34,652 bases of DNA from an uncultured Clostridia bacterium (lineage in GTDB: Bacteria > Bacillota > Clostridia > Oscillospirales > Acutalibacteraceae), in NCBI GenBank assembly GCA_947364045.1, contig CANARN010000021.1, positions 1 to 34,652 on the forward strand, read 5' to 3'. The notes under the pieces were generated by a model. It had not been told where the DNA came from. It searched no databases and saw nothing but the letters and a program-made list of their open reading frames with translations. The stretch's first letter is position 1. Each line of letters begins with the position of its first letter. Positions 1-9,050 of the stretch are shown piece by piece. Made by a program: the position numbers and the translations under genes.

Positions 1-327
1 ATTGAACCTTACGATAATAACTGTTTGTCATTGAAGTTTAACTATTTCGCAGTTAACGGTCTGTATTTCAGCAGCTTTAATAATTTTAAGGGTATGGTTT
101 CGCCGTGCGCCGACGCCTTAGCAGGCGGTATAACCGTTGAAATGAGATTTAAGAATAAAGCGGATTATGAGGCAATTAAAAATAAAGCGGATAACAACGA
201 AACCGACAGGGCTTTTTATGACTTTACTGTTGATGTTATACGGGCATCGAGTCAAAAAACAGGAAGAACAAGCTATCTTTACAATGATGATTTTAACTAT
301 TTGTGTATAGTATTTGAGAAAGGCTGA
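1..327 (+). CDS. Unrecognised protein, C-terminal part
   Basis: The reading frame is open from the first base to a TGA at 325-327, so this is the last 108 residues of a longer protein cut by the window edge. A TTG at 25 lies in the frame, but nothing marks it as a true start. The segment is soluble-looking, rich in Phe, Tyr and Asn, with no membrane helix or signal peptide. I do not recognise a family. It sits 6 bases before folE on the same strand, and the folE ribosome site (AAAGG at 319-323) lies inside its last codons, so the two are probably cotranscribed. That position hints at membership of the folate operon but does not give a function. Confidence 0.6.
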   Translation: MEPYDNNCLSLKFNYFAVNGLYFSSFNNFKGMVSPCADALAGGITVEMRFKNKADYEAIKNKADNNETDRAFYDFTVDVIRASSQKTGRTSYLYNDDFNYLCIVFEKG

Positions 328-333
328 TTATAA

Positions 334-897
334 ATGGATAAAGAACGAATTGAGAGGGCTTTCCGCGAAATACTTTTGGCAATAGGCGAGGACCCAGACA
401 GAGAGGGGCTTCGGGAAACACCCAAAAGAGTTGCTAATATGTATGAGGAAATTTTTGCGGGACTTGAGGAAGACCCTAAAAAGCATTTGAAGATTTTTCA
501 TGAGGGCAACAGCGGCGAAATAGTGATTGTACGCGATATACCGATGTATTCAATGTGCGAGCATCATTTTCTTCCGTTCGTCGGCAGGGCACATATTGCG
601 TACATTCCCAATGATGAAGGGGAGGTTATCGGGCTGTCAAAGCTTGCAAGAATAGTAAATTCATTTGCGCGACGTCCGCAATTACAGGAGAGACTGACGG
701 CGCAGATTGCCGATTTTATTGAAGAAAATATGAAACCTAAGGGCGTTGCGGTAATTATTGAAGCGGAACATCTTTGTATGACCATGAGGGGAATCAGAGC
801 TGCAGGTTCACAAACAAGAACATCCGCTCTAAGAGGCGGAATAAGAAAGGATGCTAAAACAAGGGCAGAGGTTCTCTCCCTTTTGGGCGATAAATAA
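334..897 (+). CDS. folE: GTP cyclohydrolase I
   Basis: It converts GTP to 7,8-dihydroneopterin triphosphate, the first committed step of folate (pterin) synthesis in the cytoplasm. The 187-residue length is normal for the family. The zinc site is visible as CEHH at residues 75-78, with the second cysteine at residue 148 in EHLCMTMRG. The [11 protein letters not shown] segment near the C-terminus is also typical. The ATG at 334 has AAAGG 10 bases upstream. It is the first recognisable gene of a folE-folP-folB-folK run and overlaps the region upstream of folP closely. This is the type IA zinc enzyme, not FolE2. Nothing looks unusual. Confidence 0.97.
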   Translation: MDKERIERAFREILLAIGEDPDREGLRETPKRVANMYEEIFAGLEEDPKKHLKIFHEGNSGEIVIVRDIPMYSMCEHHFLPFVGRAHIAYIPNDEGEVIGLSKLARIVNSFARRPQLQERLTAQIADFIEENMKPKGVAVIIEAEHLCMTMRGIRAAGSQTRTSALRGGIRKDAKTRAEVLSLLGDK

Positions 898-898
898 A

Positions 899-1729
899 TT
901 GAAATTTATACATAAAAACGGATTTTTTGAGCTGGGTAAAAAAACATATATAATGGGAATTCTTAATGTTACTCCTGATTCATTTTATGACGGCGGAAAA
1001 TACAATTCTCCGCAAAAGGCATTGGAACAGGCTTTTAAAATGGTGCAGGACGGCGCTGATATAATTGATATAGGTGCAAATTCCACAAGACCCAATGCAG
1101 AAGTGCTTTCTGCGGAGGAAGAATTAAACATAATTAAAGAGTACATTCCTTTTTTGACCGACAAAGTGAATACGGTCTTTTCTGTTGACACCTTTTATCC
1201 TGAGGTAGCGGAATATGCCCTTAATAACGGCGTTTCAGTAATAAACGATGTCAGCGGTGTGTTTAATCCTCAGATGGCGGAAACAGTAAAAAAATACAAT
1301 TGCGGATGGGTTATAATGTACAACGGAAGAGTTCAGAGGAAAAACGATACAGAAAATACTTCTGTAACGGAAAAGGTAAGCGCCTTTTTCTCTGAAATGC
1401 TGGAAAAATGCAGCGATTTCGGAATACCTCCTGAACGCATAATGCTTGACGCCGGAATCGGCTTTACAGGTAGCTTTGGAGAAGACATTGAGATTATAAA
1501 GAATACAGATATTATTAAGAATAAAAGCTGTGCGTATCTTACGGCTCTTTCCAATAAGCGAGTAATAAAAAACAGTTCTGGCGCTGAGGGCGACGACAAA
1601 GTGTATGGTACTGTTGCGGCAAATGTTTTTGCGGTATCAGGCGGAACGGATTTTGTGCGTGTTCACAATGTGAGAGAAAACAGACTTGCGCTTAACACGG
1701 CAGACAGAATAATAAGAGGAATTTTATAA
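899..1729 (+). CDS. folP: Dihydropteroate synthase
   Basis: It condenses 6-hydroxymethyl-dihydropterin diphosphate with p-aminobenzoate to give dihydropteroate, and the family is the sulfonamide target. Family motifs run in order: MGILNVTPDSF, IDIGANSTRP, SVDTF, INDVSG, LDAGIGF and RVHNV. The usual SRK lysine motif appears as SNKR, with the lysine kept. An ATG at 851 lies in frame but inside folE. The TTG at 899, two bases after the folE stop, puts the first motif at the usual distance from the N-terminus and gives 276 residues, so I prefer it, although its ribosome site is weak. folB follows after one base. Confidence 0.93.
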   Translation: MKFIHKNGFFELGKKTYIMGILNVTPDSFYDGGKYNSPQKALEQAFKMVQDGADIIDIGANSTRPNAEVLSAEEELNIIKEYIPFLTDKVNTVFSVDTFYPEVAEYALNNGVSVINDVSGVFNPQMAETVKKYNCGWVIMYNGRVQRKNDTENTSVTEKVSAFFSEMLEKCSDFGIPPERIMLDAGIGFTGSFGEDIEIIKNTDIIKNKSCAYLTALSNKRVIKNSSGAEGDDKVYGTVAANVFAVSGGTDFVRVHNVRENRLALNTADRIIRGIL

Positions 1730-1730
1730 T

Positions 1731-2093
1731 ATGGACAAGATTATTGTAAAAAATCTAAAAATATTTGCATATCACGGTGTTAATCCCGAAGAAAAGACAG
1801 ACGGTCAAAATTTTGTTTTTGATATAACGGCTTTTTTGGATTTAACAGAAGCATGTAAATCTGACAATGTTGATGACACCGTCAGCTATGCAAAAATAAT
1901 AAAAGCTGTAACACGAATTGTGACGAGCGAAAAAAATGATTTGCTGGAGTATGTGGCTCAGCGTGTATCGGACGGACTTTTTTATGAGTTTCCGAAAATT
2001 CAAAGGCTTAAAATTACACTTAAAAAGCCTGAAGCGCCGATAAAGGCGGATTTTGAGTGGGTTGCGGTTGAAATTGAAAGGAACAGAGAATGA
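1731..2093 (+). CDS. folB: Dihydroneopterin aldolase
   Basis: It cleaves 7,8-dihydroneopterin to 6-hydroxymethyl-7,8-dihydropterin and glycolaldehyde. At 120 residues it has the normal length. The N-terminal segment with YHGV near residue 15 and the following glutamate are family hallmarks, as is the DDTVSYAKI segment; the C-terminal lysine-rich strand before PEAPI matches the usual KP(K/E)API end. It starts one base after folP and its TGA overlaps the folK start in an ATGA, so translation of the four folate genes is coupled. Confidence 0.95.
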   Translation: MDKIIVKNLKIFAYHGVNPEEKTDGQNFVFDITAFLDLTEACKSDNVDDTVSYAKIIKAVTRIVTSEKNDLLEYVAQRVSDGLFYEFPKIQRLKITLKKPEAPIKADFEWVAVEIERNRE

Positions 2094-2569
2094 GCGCGTA
2101 TCTCAGCATAGGGACTAATATGGGAGATAGACTGCAAAATCTGCAAAATGCTGTTGATTCTTTAAAGCTTTTACCGAAAACTGAGGTGAAAGAGATTTCT
2201 CGCGTTTATGAAACTAAGCCTTGGGGCTTTGAAGAGCAGCCTGATTTTCTTAATATTGCCGTCGAAATTGAAACAGACCTTACGCCCGAAGTGCTTTTAG
2301 GCGCTCTTTTGGGAATTGAAGCAGCGCTCGGCAGAGTACGGCTTTTTAAAAACGGTCCGAGAATTATTGATTTGGATTTGCTTTTGTTCGGCAATGTAGA
2401 AATCAACAGCGAATTACTTATTTTACCTCATCCGAGAATGCTTGAGCGTGAATTTGTTTTAAAACCGCTTTGTGATTTAAAATCTGTTAGCAGGAATGAA
2501 AAATTTGTTTCTGCATTATCTAAAATCGAAAACGGAGCGGCAGTACTTTTTAACGGAAAAATTATTTGA
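2090..2569 (+). CDS. folK: HPPK, hydroxymethyl-dihydropterin pyrophosphokinase
   Basis: It transfers pyrophosphate from ATP to 6-hydroxymethyl-7,8-dihydropterin, making the substrate of FolP. It has 159 residues, the usual size. Motifs in order are SIGTNMGDR at the N-terminus, ETKPWG, QPDFLNIAV, the metal-binding GPRIIDLDLLLFG and LPHPRMLEREFVL. The ATG overlaps the folB stop (ATGA). With folE, folP and folB this supplies most of the route from GTP to dihydropteroate. Dihydrofolate synthase and reductase are not in the window. Confidence 0.96.
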   Translation: MSAYLSIGTNMGDRLQNLQNAVDSLKLLPKTEVKEISRVYETKPWGFEEQPDFLNIAVEIETDLTPEVLLGALLGIEAALGRVRLFKNGPRIIDLDLLLFGNVEINSELLILPHPRMLEREFVLKPLCDLKSVSRNEKFVSALSKIENGAAVLFNGKII

Positions 2570-2601
2570 GCTGATTAAGGCTTAGACAAAACGGAGAATA
2601 T

Positions 2602-3459
2602 ATGAATTACATAGTAATGGATCTTGAATGGAATAATGCATATCTGAAATCGGCTCACAGCTTTGTAAATGAAATTATTGAGGTCGGGGCAGTTAAGCTT
2701 AACGAGGGACTTGAAATAATTGATACCTTTTCACAGTTTATTTGTCCCGTTGCTTCTAAAAAAATCAGAAGCAGAATAAAAGAACTTACGCACATTGAAA
2801 ATGAGGATTTGCAGGATGCCGATTCCTTCGACACTGTAATGAAAAATTTTTCTGAATGGTGCGGAGAGAATTTTTCTCTTTTAACATGGGGCGATACCGA
2901 CATCAGAACTTTAATTTCAAATTATAAGCTTTTCGGAAAAAAGCAGGACGTGTACTTTATTAAACGCTACGGTGATTTACAAAAATACTGCCAAGGGTTT
3001 ATAGATATGGAAAATGTTCAGCAGGCAGGGCTTTCTTATGCTGCCGGTTGTCTTAACATAAATCCCGACGATTTTCCTCATCACAGAGCGCTTGATGACA
3101 GCAGGCTTGGCAGTGAATGCTTAAGAAAAACCTTTGACGGTGAAAAAATTAAGGAGTATATCCTTGAATGTGACACTGATTTTTTTGAAAAGCTGGCATT
3201 TAAGCCGTATTATATAAGTGACCGTAATGACCCTGCTGTTGACAAAAATGTATTTAACGAATTTTGTGATATTTGCGGCGGAAATGTCCAAAAAAAGAAA
3301 AATTGGAAATATATGAATCATTCATTCAGAGCGGTTTTTTACTGTGACCACTGCGACCGGCTATTCAGGGTTAATGTCCGAATTAAAAAGCTTTATAACA
3401 GGGTGGATGTGAAACGGAATACCTCTGAAATCGTCAGATTAAATACAGAAGTTAAATAA
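2602..3459 (+). CDS. DEDDh 3'-5' exonuclease with zinc ribbon
   Basis: The first about 180 residues are an exonuclease of the DnaQ/RNase T superfamily. The metal ligands D7 and E9 (MDLEW), a middle aspartate in WGDTDIRTL and the final HRALDD (HxxxxD) are all present, so it should be active on single-stranded DNA or RNA 3' ends. The C-terminal about 70 residues add C222-x2-C225 and C248-x2-C251, a four-cysteine zinc ribbon that suggests nucleic-acid binding. Substrate is unknown; KapD-like and EXOIII-type exonucleases are the nearest relatives I can name. It lies 32 bases after folK and before a strong terminator, so it may be the last gene of the folate transcript. Confidence 0.85.
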   Translation: MNYIVMDLEWNNAYLKSAHSFVNEIIEVGAVKLNEGLEIIDTFSQFICPVASKKIRSRIKELTHIENEDLQDADSFDTVMKNFSEWCGENFSLLTWGDTDIRTLISNYKLFGKKQDVYFIKRYGDLQKYCQGFIDMENVQQAGLSYAAGCLNINPDDFPHHRALDDSRLGSECLRKTFDGEKIKEYILECDTDFFEKLAFKPYYISDRNDPAVDKNVFNEFCDICGGNVQKKKNWKYMNHSFRAVFYCDHCDRLFRVNVRIKKLYNRVDVKRNTSEIVRLNTEVK

Positions 3460-3480
3460 ACAAATCAGAAGACAAAATAA

Positions 3481-3511
3481 AAATGCAGTTCAGAACGAAC
3501 TGCATTTTTTT
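3481..3511. terminator. Bidirectional intrinsic terminator
   Basis: An 11-base perfect stem (AAATGCAGTTC, 3481-3491, with its complement at 3497-3507) encloses a 5-base loop. It is followed by T residues on the plus strand and, through the A-run just before it, on the minus strand. It separates the convergent exonuclease gene and serA. Confidence 0.92.
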
Positions 3512-3531
3512 ATGGAATAGGTTATATAATC

Positions 3532-4695
3532 TTATTTTATAACTCTTACTCTGATAACATTTTCAATTGCCTTGATTGACTCAATTGCCGATTCGGAAAC
3601 GTCAGCATCAGCATCAAGCATAGTGTAAGCATATTCGCCTCTTGATTTGTTAACCATATTGTCAATGTTAACATTTTCGCTTGCAACAGCAGTTGAAATC
3701 TGGCTTATAACATTTGCAACATTTTTATGAATAATTGTAATTCTTGTTTTGCCGGTTCTCGGAACGTTTACGTTCGGGAAGTTAACTGAGTTAATAATGT
3801 TGCCGTTTTCAAGAAAATCAACAATTTCATTAACAGCCATTACTGCGCAGTTGTCCTCAGACTCAGGCGTTGATGCGCCAAGGTGGGGGATAACGATTGC
3901 ACCGTTAGCGTCAAGTAATGCGTCATTACCGAAATCAGTAACATATGCGGCAACCTTACCCTCTGAAAGAGCAGTAATGATGTCGTTGGTGTCAACAAGC
4001 TCACCGCGGGCAAAGTTAAGAATTTTAACGCTGTCCTTCATTTTAGCAATGTTAACAGTATTAACAATTCCCCTTGTTGAGTCTGTAAGCGGTACATGAA
4101 GAGTGATGTAGTCGCATTCAGCGAAGATTTCGTCAAGATTTGTAACGTGCTTAACGCTTCTTGAAAGATTCCATGCAGCGTCAACCGAAAGGTAGGGGTC
4201 ATAGCCGTAAACAGACATACCGAGTGAATTTGCCGCATTTGCAACAAGAACGCCGATAGCACCAAGACCTATAACGCCAAGCTTTTTGCCCTTAATTTCA
4301 GGACCTGCAAAGGCGGATTTGCCTTTTTCAACCGACTTTGAAAAATTCTCATCACCCTTGAGAGTTGTCTTAACCCAGTCAATAGCGGGAACGATTTTTC
4401 TTGATGCAAGGAAAAGTCCGCAGAGAACCAATTCCTTAACAGCGTTAGCGTTAGCGCCTGGAGTATTGAAAACTACAATTCCGTCCTCTGCGCATTTCTG
4501 AACGGGGATGTTATTAACGCCTGCGCCCGCTCTTGCAATTGCAAGTGTTTCGGGAGCTAATTCCATTTCGTGCATTGAAGCGGAACGGACAAGAATTGCA
4601 TCCGGATTTTTAATATCGTCAGAGCATTTGTAGTCTGATGTGAAATTTTTGATTCCTGTTGCGGAAATCTTATTTAAAGTTAAAATATTATACAT
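3532..4695 (-). CDS. serA: D-3-phosphoglycerate dehydrogenase
   Basis: It oxidises 3-phosphoglycerate to 3-phosphohydroxypyruvate with NAD, the first step of serine synthesis. At 387 residues it is the short form with one C-terminal ACT domain. The NAD-binding GLGAIG is at about residues 143-148; the catalytic arginine is in ARGELVD and the histidine in HLGASTPE. The ACT domain fills about residues 317-387 and in this family binds an amino acid, usually serine, for feedback control. It lies 13 bases downstream of serC, so both share the serC promoter. The sequence ends at a bidirectional terminator. Confidence 0.95.
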   Translation of the reverse strand: MYNILTLNKISATGIKNFTSDYKCSDDIKNPDAILVRSASMHEMELAPETLAIARAGAGVNNIPVQKCAEDGIVVFNTPGANANAVKELVLCGLFLASRKIVPAIDWVKTTLKGDENFSKSVEKGKSAFAGPEIKGKKLGVIGLGAIGVLVANAANSLGMSVYGYDPYLSVDAAWNLSRSVKHVTNLDEIFAECDYITLHVPLTDSTRGIVNTVNIAKMKDSVKILNFARGELVDTNDIITALSEGKVAAYVTDFGNDALLDANGAIVIPHLGASTPESEDNCAVMAVNEIVDFLENGNIINSVNFPNVNVPRTGKTRITIIHKNVANVISQISTAVASENVNIDNMVNKSRGEYAYTMLDADADVSESAIESIKAIENVIRVRVIK

Positions 4696-4708
4696 TTTAG
4701 TACCTCAT

Positions 4709-5791
4709 TTATGAATTGGCTTTTTCAAATTCAGCCATAAATTTAACGAGTGCGTCAACGCCTTCGTATGGCATAGCATTGTAGATAGAAGCTCTCATTC
4801 CGCCTACCGAACGGTGACCCTTAATGTTAACAAGACCTGCTTCAGTTGCCTCTTTAACGAATTTAGCGTTAAGCTCTTCTGAGTCAGTAACAAAAGGAAC
4901 ATTCATAAGCGAGCGGTCCTTCGGAACAACGGTACCCTTGAACATCTTTGAGTTATCAAGGAAATCGTAAAGAAGCTTTGCCTTCTTAACATTCTTTTCT
5001 TTCATAGCTTCAAGACCGCCGTTTTCTTTGAGCCATTCAAGAACAAGCTTGCAAATATAAATTGTGTAGCAGGGAGGCGTGTTGTAAAGAGAATCGTTGT
5101 CAGCCATAAGCTTGTAGTCAAGCATTGAAGGAGTGTAATCTCTTGCGTTGCCGAGTAAGTCCTCGCGGATAATGCAGATTGTAAGACCTGCGGGAGCAAC
5201 GTTTTTCTGCGCGCCGCCGTAGAGCATACCGAATTTTGTGACATCAATAGGCTCTGAAAGGAAGCAGGATGAAATGTCAGCGATAAGCGGAACGTCGCCT
5301 GTGTCAGGCAAATCACGGATAATGTTTCCGTGTACTGTTTCGTTCATACAAATATAGAAATAGTCTGCATCGGGACGGAATTCGTTTTTATCCATTTCAG
5401 GAACGCATGAGAAATTCTGCTCCTTTGAAGATGCAACAATTTTAACATCGCCGTACTTTGCAGCTTCTTTAGCAGCTTTGTTTGACCACTGACCTGAAAC
5501 TACATAGTCAGCCTTGCCGCTGCCGTTCATAAAGTTCATAGGAATTGCCGCAAACTGAGTTGATGCGCCGCCCTGAAGGAAAAGAACCTTATAATTGTCA
5601 GGAATGTTCATCAGTTCACGAAGAAGAGCTTCTGCACCCTTGATGATTTCATCATATACTTTTGAGCGGTGGCTCATTTCCATAACGGACTGTCCGCATC
5701 CGTTGTAGTCGAGCATCTCTGCCGCTGCTTTTTTCAATACATCCTCGGGAAGCATTGAAGGACCTGCCGAAAAATTGTAAACTCTTGCCAT
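4709..5791 (-). CDS. serC: Phosphoserine aminotransferase
   Basis: This PLP enzyme converts 3-phosphohydroxypyruvate and glutamate to 3-phosphoserine and 2-oxoglutarate. It has 360 residues, the expected length. The N-terminus (NFSAGPSMLP) and GGASTQF are typical, and the PLP lysine is K196 in GGAQKNVAPAG. The ATG has GGAGG about 8 bases upstream on its strand (complement of 5800-5804). It is transcribed ahead of serA. A separate phosphoserine phosphatase is not in the window. The SerC versus PdxB-pathway role cannot be told from sequence, but the partner serA argues for serine synthesis. Confidence 0.96.
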   Translation of the reverse strand: MARVYNFSAGPSMLPEDVLKKAAAEMLDYNGCGQSVMEMSHRSKVYDEIIKGAEALLRELMNIPDNYKVLFLQGGASTQFAAIPMNFMNGSGKADYVVSGQWSNKAAKEAAKYGDVKIVASSKEQNFSCVPEMDKNEFRPDADYFYICMNETVHGNIIRDLPDTGDVPLIADISSCFLSEPIDVTKFGMLYGGAQKNVAPAGLTICIIREDLLGNARDYTPSMLDYKLMADNDSLYNTPPCYTIYICKLVLEWLKENGGLEAMKEKNVKKAKLLYDFLDNSKMFKGTVVPKDRSLMNVPFVTDSEELNAKFVKEATEAGLVNIKGHRSVGGMRASIYNAMPYEGVDALVKFMAEFEKANS

Positions 5792-5861
5792 AATAGCAAC
5801 CTCCGAAAAAAATATTTTCTAAGACAGTATAAAAAGAAATCCCTTTTTAACTATTGTATGT

Positions 5862-5891
5862 ATTATATCAAAGTAAGTCGCTTAAAGTCAA
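5862..5891 (-). promoter_or_regulatory. SigA-type promoter of serC-serA
   Basis: On the minus strand TTGACT (complement of 5886-5891) is followed 18 bases later by a perfect TATAAT (complement of 5862-5867). Transcription would start near 5855, leaving about 60 bases of leader. That is too short for a T-box or riboswitch. Confidence 0.8.
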
Positions 5892-6026
5892 CAGATTGAC
5901 AATCAATTAACAAACTTTCCGCATATTATTCAAATAAACGGTAAAACATATTCGCTTTTTTAACAAAGTGTACAACAATAACAAAAAATGCTATTTATTT
6001 GGTAATGATAAATACATTCTGCCGAC

Positions 6027-6055
6027 TTGCGTAATTTGTCTTTTTGCTGTATAAT
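6027..6055 (+). promoter_or_regulatory. SigA-type promoter of lon operon
   Basis: TTGCGT at 6027-6032, a 17-base spacer and a perfect TATAAT at 6050-6055. The predicted transcript starts near 6062, just ahead of the AGGAG ribosome site at 6068-6072. No CIRCE-type inverted repeat or CtsR-like tandem heptad was seen around it. Confidence 0.7.
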
Positions 6056-6086
6056 ATCAAATATAATAGGAGTGATATACACGGAT

Positions 6087-8438
6087 ATGGAAACAGTCAG
6101 CAATATATTAAATGATTATAATGATAAATCTGTTTCAATGCCTATGGTGGCACTGCGTGGACTTGTAATATTCCCGCAGATGACATTGCATTTTGATGTT
6201 GGTCGGCAAAAGTCTGTAAAGGCTGTAAAAACCGCAATGGAACAGAAAAAAAATATTTTTTTATCAGCGCAGATTGATATGGAATGTGACGACCCGAGAA
6301 TGTCGGACGTTTATAAAACCGGCGTCGTCTGTGAAATTAAACAAGTCATTAAACTGCCCGGAACAGAAGCTTTGAGGGTGATTGTTGACGGGCTTTACAG
6401 GGCAGAGCTTATAAGCATAAACTCTGCAAATCCTTTCCTTTCGGCGATAGTTACGAAGGTTGAAAGCAAAAAGGTTTCAAAGGATGATGCGATTTACGAG
6501 CAGGCGTTGGTACGCAGACTTTGCGCTGTATTTGAAGAATATTCATATCTTCTTCCGAAAATGCCGCCTGATATAATTATAGGTGTTTCCGTACGTAAGG
6601 AAACAGGTGAGCTTACCGATTACATTTTGGCTAATATTCCGCTGGAGTATTCTCTGAAGCAGTCCTTGCTTGAGGAACTCGACCCCATAAAGCGAGCAGA
6701 AAGACTTTGTACGGTTTTGTCAAAGGAAAAAGAACTTTTAGCTATTGAAGAAGAAATAAGCGAAAAGGTTCAGGCGCAAATTGACGAAAATCAGAAGGAA
6801 TATTATCTTCGCGAGCAAATAAAGGCTATTTCGGAGGAATTGGGCGAGGGCGAAGACGCTTTGTCAGAGGTCGAAGAGTACCGTGAAAAAATCCGTTCGA
6901 TAGGTTTTGGCGAAAAAATTGAGAAAAAGCTTCTTCGCGAATGCGACAGAATGATAAAAATGCAGCCCTCAAGCCCTGAATCTGCCGTAACAAGAACATA
7001 TCTTGACAAAATAATAGCTCTTCCGTGGAACAATTTTACAGATGACAATATTGATATTCAAAATGCCTGCAATGCGCTGGATAAAGACCATTACGGACTT
7101 AAAGAGGTAAAGGAACGTATTATCGAATTTCTTGCCGTCAGAAAGATAAATCCCGATGTGAAGGGTCAGATAATCTGTCTTGCAGGTCCTCCCGGCGTGG
7201 GCAAAACCTCAATTGCAAGGTCATTGGCGTCTGCTATGGGAAGAACATTTGCAAGGATTTCTCTCGGCGGAGTCCGTGACGAAGCAGATATCAGAGGTCA
7301 TAGAAAAACTTACATCGGCTCAATGCCCGGCAGAATTATTGAAGCTGTTGAAAATGCGGGCAGTATGAATCCTCTTATTTTGCTTGATGAGGTTGATAAG
7401 CTTGGCTCAGACCACCGCGGCGACCCGTCCTCAGCTCTTTTAGAGGTTCTTGACGGTGAACAGAATTTTGCATTTGTGGATCATTATCTTGAAATACCTT
7501 TTGATTTAAGTAAAGTAATGTTTATAACTACTGCAAACGATAAGAGCAGTATTCCTGCTCCTTTGCTTGACCGTATGGAGATTATTGATATTCCGGGATA
7601 TACTTTTGAAGAAAAATTACAAATTGCCAAAAAGCATATTGTGCCGAAGCAGATTAAAGAAAACGGACTGAAAAAATCTCTCGTAAAATTTACGGATAAG
7701 GCACTTAAAGAAATAATCGGCGGTTATACTAAAGAAGCGGGCGTACGTCAGCTTGAAAGAAATATTGCATCCTGTCTTCGCAAAGCTGCCGTAGAGTATG
7801 CTAAAGGCTTTGAAGGCAAATTTACTTTTAAAGATTCTGAAATTCAAAATTATTTAGGCTCAAGAAAATTCAAGCCTGAAGAAAAATCAAGAAAAAATGC
7901 TGTTGGTGTTGTCAACGGCTTGGCTTATACGGCTGTAGGCGGTACATTGCTTTCGGTTGAGGTTGTCACAATGAACGGTAAAGGCGCTTTAGAGCTTACC
8001 GGTTCACTCGGCGATGTTATTAAGGAATCCGCAAGAGCGGCTGTGTCTTATATCAGGGCGAATGCCGACAAATACGGAATAGACAGCAGCTTTTATGAGA
8101 AAAGGGATATACATATTCATTTCCCCGAGGGCGCTGTGCCTAAGGACGGACCGTCGGCAGGTGTTACAATATTCACAGCGCTTATTTCAGCTCTTACAGG
8201 TTGTAAGGTTAAATCAAGCGTCGCCATGACAGGTGAAATTACCGTTACGGGCAGAGTTTTACCAATAGGCGGACTTCGTGAAAAAACAATGGCGGCTTAT
8301 GTTGAGGGAATAAAGACCGTTATTATTCCGAAAGCAAATGAAGGCGACCTTGACGAAGTAGATGAAAAGGTTAAGAACGGAATGGAGTTTGTTTTTGCTG
8401 AAACCGCGGACGATGTTTTGAAAGCTGCATTGGTTTGA
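6087..8438 (+). CDS. lon: ATP-dependent protease La (Lon)
   Basis: It is a cytoplasmic AAA+ serine protease that unfolds and degrades damaged and regulatory proteins. An N-terminal LON substrate-binding domain covers about residues 15-210, followed by a coiled-coil stretch. The AAA+ module has Walker A GPPGVGKT at 367-374 and Walker B with D434 and E435. The protease domain has the catalytic dyad S690 (DGPSAG) and K733 (GGLREK), 43 residues apart as in E. coli Lon. I chose the ATG at 6087, giving 783 residues. The upstream TTG at 6027 lies inside the promoter -35 box, so it cannot be translated from that promoter. It is the first gene of lon-engB-lysA-dnaE. Confidence 0.96.
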   Translation: METVSNILNDYNDKSVSMPMVALRGLVIFPQMTLHFDVGRQKSVKAVKTAMEQKKNIFLSAQIDMECDDPRMSDVYKTGVVCEIKQVIKLPGTEALRVIVDGLYRAELISINSANPFLSAIVTKVESKKVSKDDAIYEQALVRRLCAVFEEYSYLLPKMPPDIIIGVSVRKETGELTDYILANIPLEYSLKQSLLEELDPIKRAERLCTVLSKEKELLAIEEEISEKVQAQIDENQKEYYLREQIKAISEELGEGEDALSEVEEYREKIRSIGFGEKIEKKLLRECDRMIKMQPSSPESAVTRTYLDKIIALPWNNFTDDNIDIQNACNALDKDHYGLKEVKERIIEFLAVRKINPDVKGQIICLAGPPGVGKTSIARSLASAMGRTFARISLGGVRDEADIRGHRKTYIGSMPGRIIEAVENAGSMNPLILLDEVDKLGSDHRGDPSSALLEVLDGEQNFAFVDHYLEIPFDLSKVMFITTANDKSSIPAPLLDRMEIIDIPGYTFEEKLQIAKKHIVPKQIKENGLKKSLVKFTDKALKEIIGGYTKEAGVRQLERNIASCLRKAAVEYAKGFEGKFTFKDSEIQNYLGSRKFKPEEKSRKNAVGVVNGLAYTAVGGTLLSVEVVTMNGKGALELTGSLGDVIKESARAAVSYIRANADKYGIDSSFYEKRDIHIHFPEGAVPKDGPSAGVTIFTALISALTGCKVKSSVAMTGEITVTGRVLPIGGLREKTMAAYVEGIKTVIIPKANEGDLDEVDEKVKNGMEFVFAETADDVLKAALV

Positions 8439-8463
8439 GACAAAAATATACAGAAAGGCGATT

Positions 8464-9048
8464 ATGAAATACGAAAAAGCAGAATTTAAAAGCGCATACG
8501 GTACATTTGAGCAGTTACCGCCGTCTGATTTACCTGAAATAGCCTTTGCGGGCAGGTCAAATGTCGGTAAAAGTTCGCTTCTCAATAAACTGTTTATGCG
8601 AAAAAATCTCGCAAGAGTCAGCTCTGTTCCCGGAAAAACAATTACAATCAATTTCTACGGTGTTGACAGTGTAAATTTCGTGGATTTACCGGGTTACGGC
8701 TACGCGAAGGTTTCACATTCGGAAAAACAGCGCTGGGCGAAGATGATGGAGGGCTATTTTAATTCCGACAGGAATATAAAATTGGTTGTTCAGCTTGTTG
8801 ATATGCGCCATCCGCCGACTGTCGACGATATTATGATGATGGATTTTTTAGAAAGCACAGGTATAGATTTTGTTGTTGTAATGACTAAAAGCGACAAACT
8901 GAATAAAAGCGAGTATAAAAAACGTCTTGAAAAATCAAGAGAAGAAATGAGCTTTATAGACAGCGAATATATTATTCCGTTCTCATCGCAGACGGGCGAA
9001 AATATTGAAAAAATTAAAGCGATTATTGAATCGCATCTGGAGGAATAA
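8464..9048 (+). CDS. engB: Ribosome biogenesis GTPase EngB (YsxC/YihA)
   Basis: It is an essential TRAFAC GTPase needed for assembly of the 50S ribosomal subunit. The 194-residue length fits. The G1 P-loop is GRSNVGKSS at residues 30-38, G3 is DLPGYGYA and G4 is TKSDK. The ATG has AGAAAGG a few bases upstream. It lies 25 bases after lon; the lon-ysxC order is also found in Bacillus subtilis, so the arrangement is an ancient Firmicute linkage. lysA begins 2 bases after its stop. Confidence 0.96.
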   Translation: MKYEKAEFKSAYGTFEQLPPSDLPEIAFAGRSNVGKSSLLNKLFMRKNLARVSSVPGKTITINFYGVDSVNFVDLPGYGYAKVSHSEKQRWAKMMEGYFNSDRNIKLVVQLVDMRHPPTVDDIMMMDFLESTGIDFVVVMTKSDKLNKSEYKKRLEKSREEMSFIDSEYIIPFSSQTGENIEKIKAIIESHLEE

Positions 9049-9050
9049 AA

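Noticed and set aside
3749-4099. Plus-strand open frame inside serA
   Set aside because: It is a shadow of the minus-strand gene with no ribosome site or recognisable domain. The same applies to the other long antisense frames, such as 26010-26444 in ileS.
5792-6026. T-box or riboswitch ahead of serC
   Set aside because: The promoter places the transcript start only about 60 bases before serC, and no aptamer core is seen.
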